A stretch of 51,061 nucleotides of DNA, from the NCBI RefSeq assembly GCF_000315625.1, contig NW_005434559.1:1-51061 (forward strand), read 5' to 3'. The notes below the pieces were generated by a model. The model was not told the DNA's origin. It did no database searches and saw only the letters and a program-made list of their open reading frames with translations. Every line of letters starts with the position of its first letter. Position 1 is the first letter of the stretch. Shown piece after piece: positions 47,826-51,061 of this stretch. The position numbers and the translations under genes were made by a program. This DNA is from Guillardia theta CCMP2712. Taxonomy: Eukaryota; Cryptophyceae; Pyrenomonadales; Geminigeraceae.

Positions 47826-50800
47826 CCTGCTCCACCACCACTTCTTCCCCTTCCTGCTCCTCCTGTTCGTGCTGCTCTGTTTCCTCCTGTTTCAATCTCC
47901 CTCCTATTCCTCCTCTGCTTGCTTCTCCTCCTTCTCCTCCTCCTTCCTTTCCCATCTCACTTTCCCCTTCTGCATTCCCCTTCCTCCTCCTCCTCCCCTC
48001 CTCACCTCAACGCCGCATCTTTTCCCAGTTTGACTGCAATGCGAATGAAATCCTCCAGGTCGCTTGCGATGAGCTCTGAAGAGAAATGAGAGGACGAGAG
48101 GGCAGGGGGAGGGAGGAGATTGAGATGTAGTATAGAAAGGCAAGGGAGGAAGAGCAGGAGGAGAAAAGGATTGAGAGGAGGTTGATGCAGAGAGAACAAG
48201 CACAGGGGGCAGGGGCAAGGGAAGGGGCAGGGGCTGGATGAGGAGGAGGAAGAGGAGAACAGGAGGCTGAAGGAGGGGGAGGCTGGAGGAGAGGGACGAG
48301 GAGGAGGAGGAAGAAGAGGGGGATGGAGGCGGCTGGGGGAGGCGGCTGGAGGAACAACCTTGGAGTCCAAGAAAGGCGAGGAAGCCTTGTGTGCATCGTC
48401 CCGACATGAAGTCCGTGGGAAGAGTCACGATGGGACGCCTGCAGGAAGTCAGAGAGAGACGAGAGGGCGAGGGACATGGCAGGAGGAGAAATCACCCGAC
48501 TGCGAGGGCCTCCATGGAGGTAGTGTGCCCTCCGAAGGGATAAGAGTCGAGGATGACGTCTACAATAGCGAACATGTCCGAATAATCCGCGTCATGCATA
48601 GCCTGCTCCCTGTCAGCCCCCTCCCTCGTGGCCAACAGCTCATCGTCCTCGTTCTCCCCTTCCCCCTCCTCCTTCTTTCCGTCTCCCTCCTTGTCTTCGT
48701 CCTCTTCCTCGTCCTCTTACTCTCCCTCTTCCTTCTTTGTCCATATATTCTCATCCATCTCCCCCTCATTCTTCCTTGTCAATCTTGCCTTCTTGTCCGT
48801 CTTCTCCTCCTCTTCAATCTCCCTCCGCTCTTCTCTCCTCTTCCTCTCCTCCTCTTCAATCTCCCTCCTCTCTTCTCTCCTCCTCTCGCACCGGCAGAAA
48901 CTTGATCCTCGCCATCTCATCCTCCGTCAGTTTGCTCTTGTTTCTCATTCTCTCCAGCACCTGCTTCCCGCACTGTCGACGCGGAGTGAGGAAGCGAACA
49001 ACCAGACAAGGAGGGGGAGGAGAGGGAGGAGGATCTGTAGGAGGGGGAGACAAGAAGAGCCGAGGGTGGGGAGGAAGCGAAGGGGACGGAAAGGGAATTC
49101 GGAAAGGAGGACAGGCAAGCACAGAGGAGGAACGAGAGAAACAAAAGGAGAAGGAGGAGAAGGAGAAAGAGCAAGAGAAGGAGCAACGAAGAGCAAGAAG
49201 AGCGACGAAGAGGGAGCAGGAGGAGCAAGGCGGAGGAGGAAGGCGGAGGAGGAAGGAGGAGGAGGAAGGAAAGGAAGCGGGGAGGGAGGGGGCAAGGGAC
49301 CTGGTCAGTCATCGGGAGCTCCTTGAACATGATGATGCTGTTGGGATCCTCGTTCAAGATCCTCTTTGCCACGAAATCCATCTTGGGGCTGGAGGATACG
49401 ATGAGAGAGGAAGAGAGGGGAGAGGAGAAGGGGGGGACAGGAGTGGAGGGAGGAGAAGGGGAGGGGAGGGGAGGAGAGGAGGGAGGAGAAGGAGGGAGCA
49501 GAGAGGGGGGCGAGTCAGAAAGCAAGAGGAAGAGAGAAGGGAGAAGAGGGAGAGGGTGGAAAAAACAGGAAAGGAAGAGCGATAAAGCAAGGAGGAGGCG
49601 CGGGAGGAGGAGGAAGAGAGTCAGTTGGCAGCACCTGACTTTGAAGATCGTTTGTAGGCATGCGTAGACTGTAGCGCGAGGAGGTATGTTGTAGCGCGAA
49701 CGGAACTGAAGCCTCCCGTCCTCCTTCGCGGAGTCAACGGACGCAACACGATCATGAAACAGAGGGAGATCAAGAAGTGTGTTGAAGATGAAGATGCGGA
49801 GGAGGAAGAGGAAGAGGAGGAGGAGGGAGGGGGGGGTGGGGTGGGAGGAGGAGGATCAGGGGACGAGGACGACGAGGATGAATGAAGTTCAGCAGGAGCA
49901 GCAGGAGCAGCAGGGAGTACGGTCTTCATGGCCGGAGACACGTTGAATGGAAATTCCTCGTAGAAGCGCGTGAGAGGCGTGAAACCGTCGAGGACGATTA
50001 GCCTACGACATCTCAGAGGGGAGGGGAGACGGGAAAGAGCAGAGGAGGAGGAGGCAGTGAGGAGGGAAGGAGAGCAGAAGAGGAGGAGGAAGGGAGGGAG
50101 GAAGGGAAGGGGTAGAAGGAGAGGAGAGAAGGACAGCAGTAGAGAGGGAGAGGAGAGGTTATAACTACGATCTTACTTCTCTGAATAGTGCGTTTGAGCC
50201 TGTGGCTCTGAAAACCCCTGGGAGGAGAAAGCAAACATGAGCGAAGATTGAGAAAGAGGACAAAACAAAACGAAGCAGAGGGAGAGGGGGGGGGGGGGGG
50301 AAGGACGAAAAGCAGAACGAGCAGGAGGAGCGTAACAAGGAGACAAAGAGGAGGAGAAAGACGAAGAGGAGGAGGGCGGGAAGGAGGAGGAAGAGAAGGA
50401 GGAGGTAGAGGAAGAGGAGGACCTGGTAGGAGACATAATAGTCTATCGAGTCTACCCCCGTAGTAGAGGCATGACCATGCATGGCAAGCTGAAGAGACGA
50501 TGAGTTCAGATCCGTCTCCCCCTCCTCATCCTCTTCTACCTCCTCCTCCTCCTCCTCCTCCTCCTCGCCTAACTCCTCCTCCTCCTCCTCCTCGCCTAAC
50601 TCCTCCTCCTCCTCCTCCTCCTAGTCCACGTCTTCCTGGTCCCCGTCCGCTCTTTCACAACCTCTGACTCATCGTCATTCCTGTCTTCCTGTCTCCTTTT
50701 CTTCGTCGTCTGCTCCCTATCTCACGCATCTTTCTCGTCCTCGTCCTTCTCGCTTCTCCTCACGTCTTTCTCACCTGTACAGGGGCCTGGCGGCCGAAGG

Positions 50801-51061
50801 CGAGCGCGTAGGCGTGCGGGTCCATTCCGATCTCCGAGAACACGAGGACGTCTGGATAAAGATGAGGCAACAGAGCAGACGAACACGAAGAGCAGGAGGA
50901 GAGGAGAGGAGAGGAGAGGAGTGGGGAGGAGAGGAGAGGAGAGGAGAGGAGAGGAGAGGAGAGGAGAGGAGAGGAGGGAGGGAGGGAAGGGGAGGGAGGA
51001 GGAGAGGAGGAGGGAGAGGAGAGGAGGAGGAGGCGGAGGAGGAGGAGGAGGAGGAGGAGGA
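47615..51061 (-). CDS. O-GlcNAc transferase-like GT41 glycosyltransferase, catalytic part (5' end outside window)
   Basis: Exons from the right: 50851-50775 (DVLVFSEIGMDPHAYALAF), 50488-50423 (MHGHASTTGVDSIDYYVSYQ), 50217-50177 (PQAQTHYSE), 50002-49921 (KLIVLDGFTPLTRFYEEFP), 49705-49635 (YNIPPRATVYACLQTIFKV). Then 49388-49301, 48972-48892, 48602-48496 (DVILDSYPFGGHTTSMEALA), 48438-48359 (VTLPTDFMSGRCTQGFLAFL), 48075-48006 (LIASDLEDFIRIAVKLGKD) and 47759-47615. The order matches the C-terminal GT-B domain of OGT. GHTT, which holds UDP, is kept; the following Asp of human OGT is Glu here, and the Lys of NQLYK is kept in QTIFK. Such enzymes put GlcNAc or fucose on Ser/Thr of nuclear and cytosolic proteins. 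The TPR repeats expected at the N-terminus would lie beyond 51061. The donor sugar cannot be decided. Confidence 0.9.
50895..51061. repeat. (GAGGA)n/(GGA)n purine tract at the right edge
   Basis: Long GAGGAGAGGA repeats turning into GGA triplets. It lies in an intron of the minus-strand GT41 gene, pyrimidine-rich in the sense direction, and continues off the window. Confidence 0.9.

Overview
The window is eukaryotic nuclear DNA. Its genes are cut into many exons by short GT-AG introns, usually about 40-250 bp, with a few GC-AG introns. There are interstitial plant-type telomere repeats (TTTAGGG on the minus strand), long purine/pyrimidine microsatellites, and a 100-bp block of Ns at 22194-22293 marking a scaffold gap. 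The gene set is a Spt6 elongation factor, a CBP/p300-type acetyltransferase, an O-GlcNAc-transferase-like GT41 enzyme, a FadE-type acyl-CoA dehydrogenase, a yeast-MTD1-like folate dehydrogenase and a protein with two Zn2Cys6 clusters. Together with the (TTTAGGG)n repeats this fits a protist alga, and a cryptophyte such as Guillardia theta is my best guess. The taxon is an inference and no marker gene proves it.

Layout. 1-8350 is subtelomere-like and read on the minus strand. An intact 1119-codon ORF fusing a Ulp1-like cysteine protease to an exonuclease-endonuclease-phosphatase (EEP) domain is followed by an array of 26-bp repeats. Beyond that lie three complete or broken copies of a second unrecognised protein family, each separated by telomere repeats, and in two cases the telomere repeat itself supplies the stop codon. 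8350-11270 is gene-poor and holds a small hypothetical ORF and a 136-bp inverted-repeat element. 11270-16770 (+) holds a coiled-coil/beta-sandwich gene and an MSP/VAP-domain gene. 17031-17930 is a 50-bp minisatellite. 17974-23556 (-) is the CBP/p300-like gene, interrupted by the scaffold gap and a misplaced duplicate of its own last exon. 23557-25920 is intergenic.

25921-28818 (+) is the FadE gene, tail-to-tail with Spt6 (28899-36201, -). 37651-39269 (+) is the double Zn2Cys6 regulator. 40373-43500 holds a dispersed repeat, a membrane protein, a partial minus-strand gene and a secreted Cys-containing protein. 43680-44345 is a very GC-rich island without a recognisable gene. 45355-47337 (+) is the folate dehydrogenase, tail-to-tail with the GT41 gene (47615 to beyond the right edge, -).

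The genes do not form an operon or pathway. Spt6, the acetyltransferase and the Zn2Cys6 protein all act in transcription. FadE is fatty-acid beta-oxidation, the MTD1-like enzyme is one-carbon metabolism, and the GT41 enzyme modifies nucleocytoplasmic proteins. The most interesting region is the left 8 kb, where telomere repeats, a protease-endonuclease fusion and telomere-truncated repeat units suggest a telomere-associated mobile element or repeated telomere healing.
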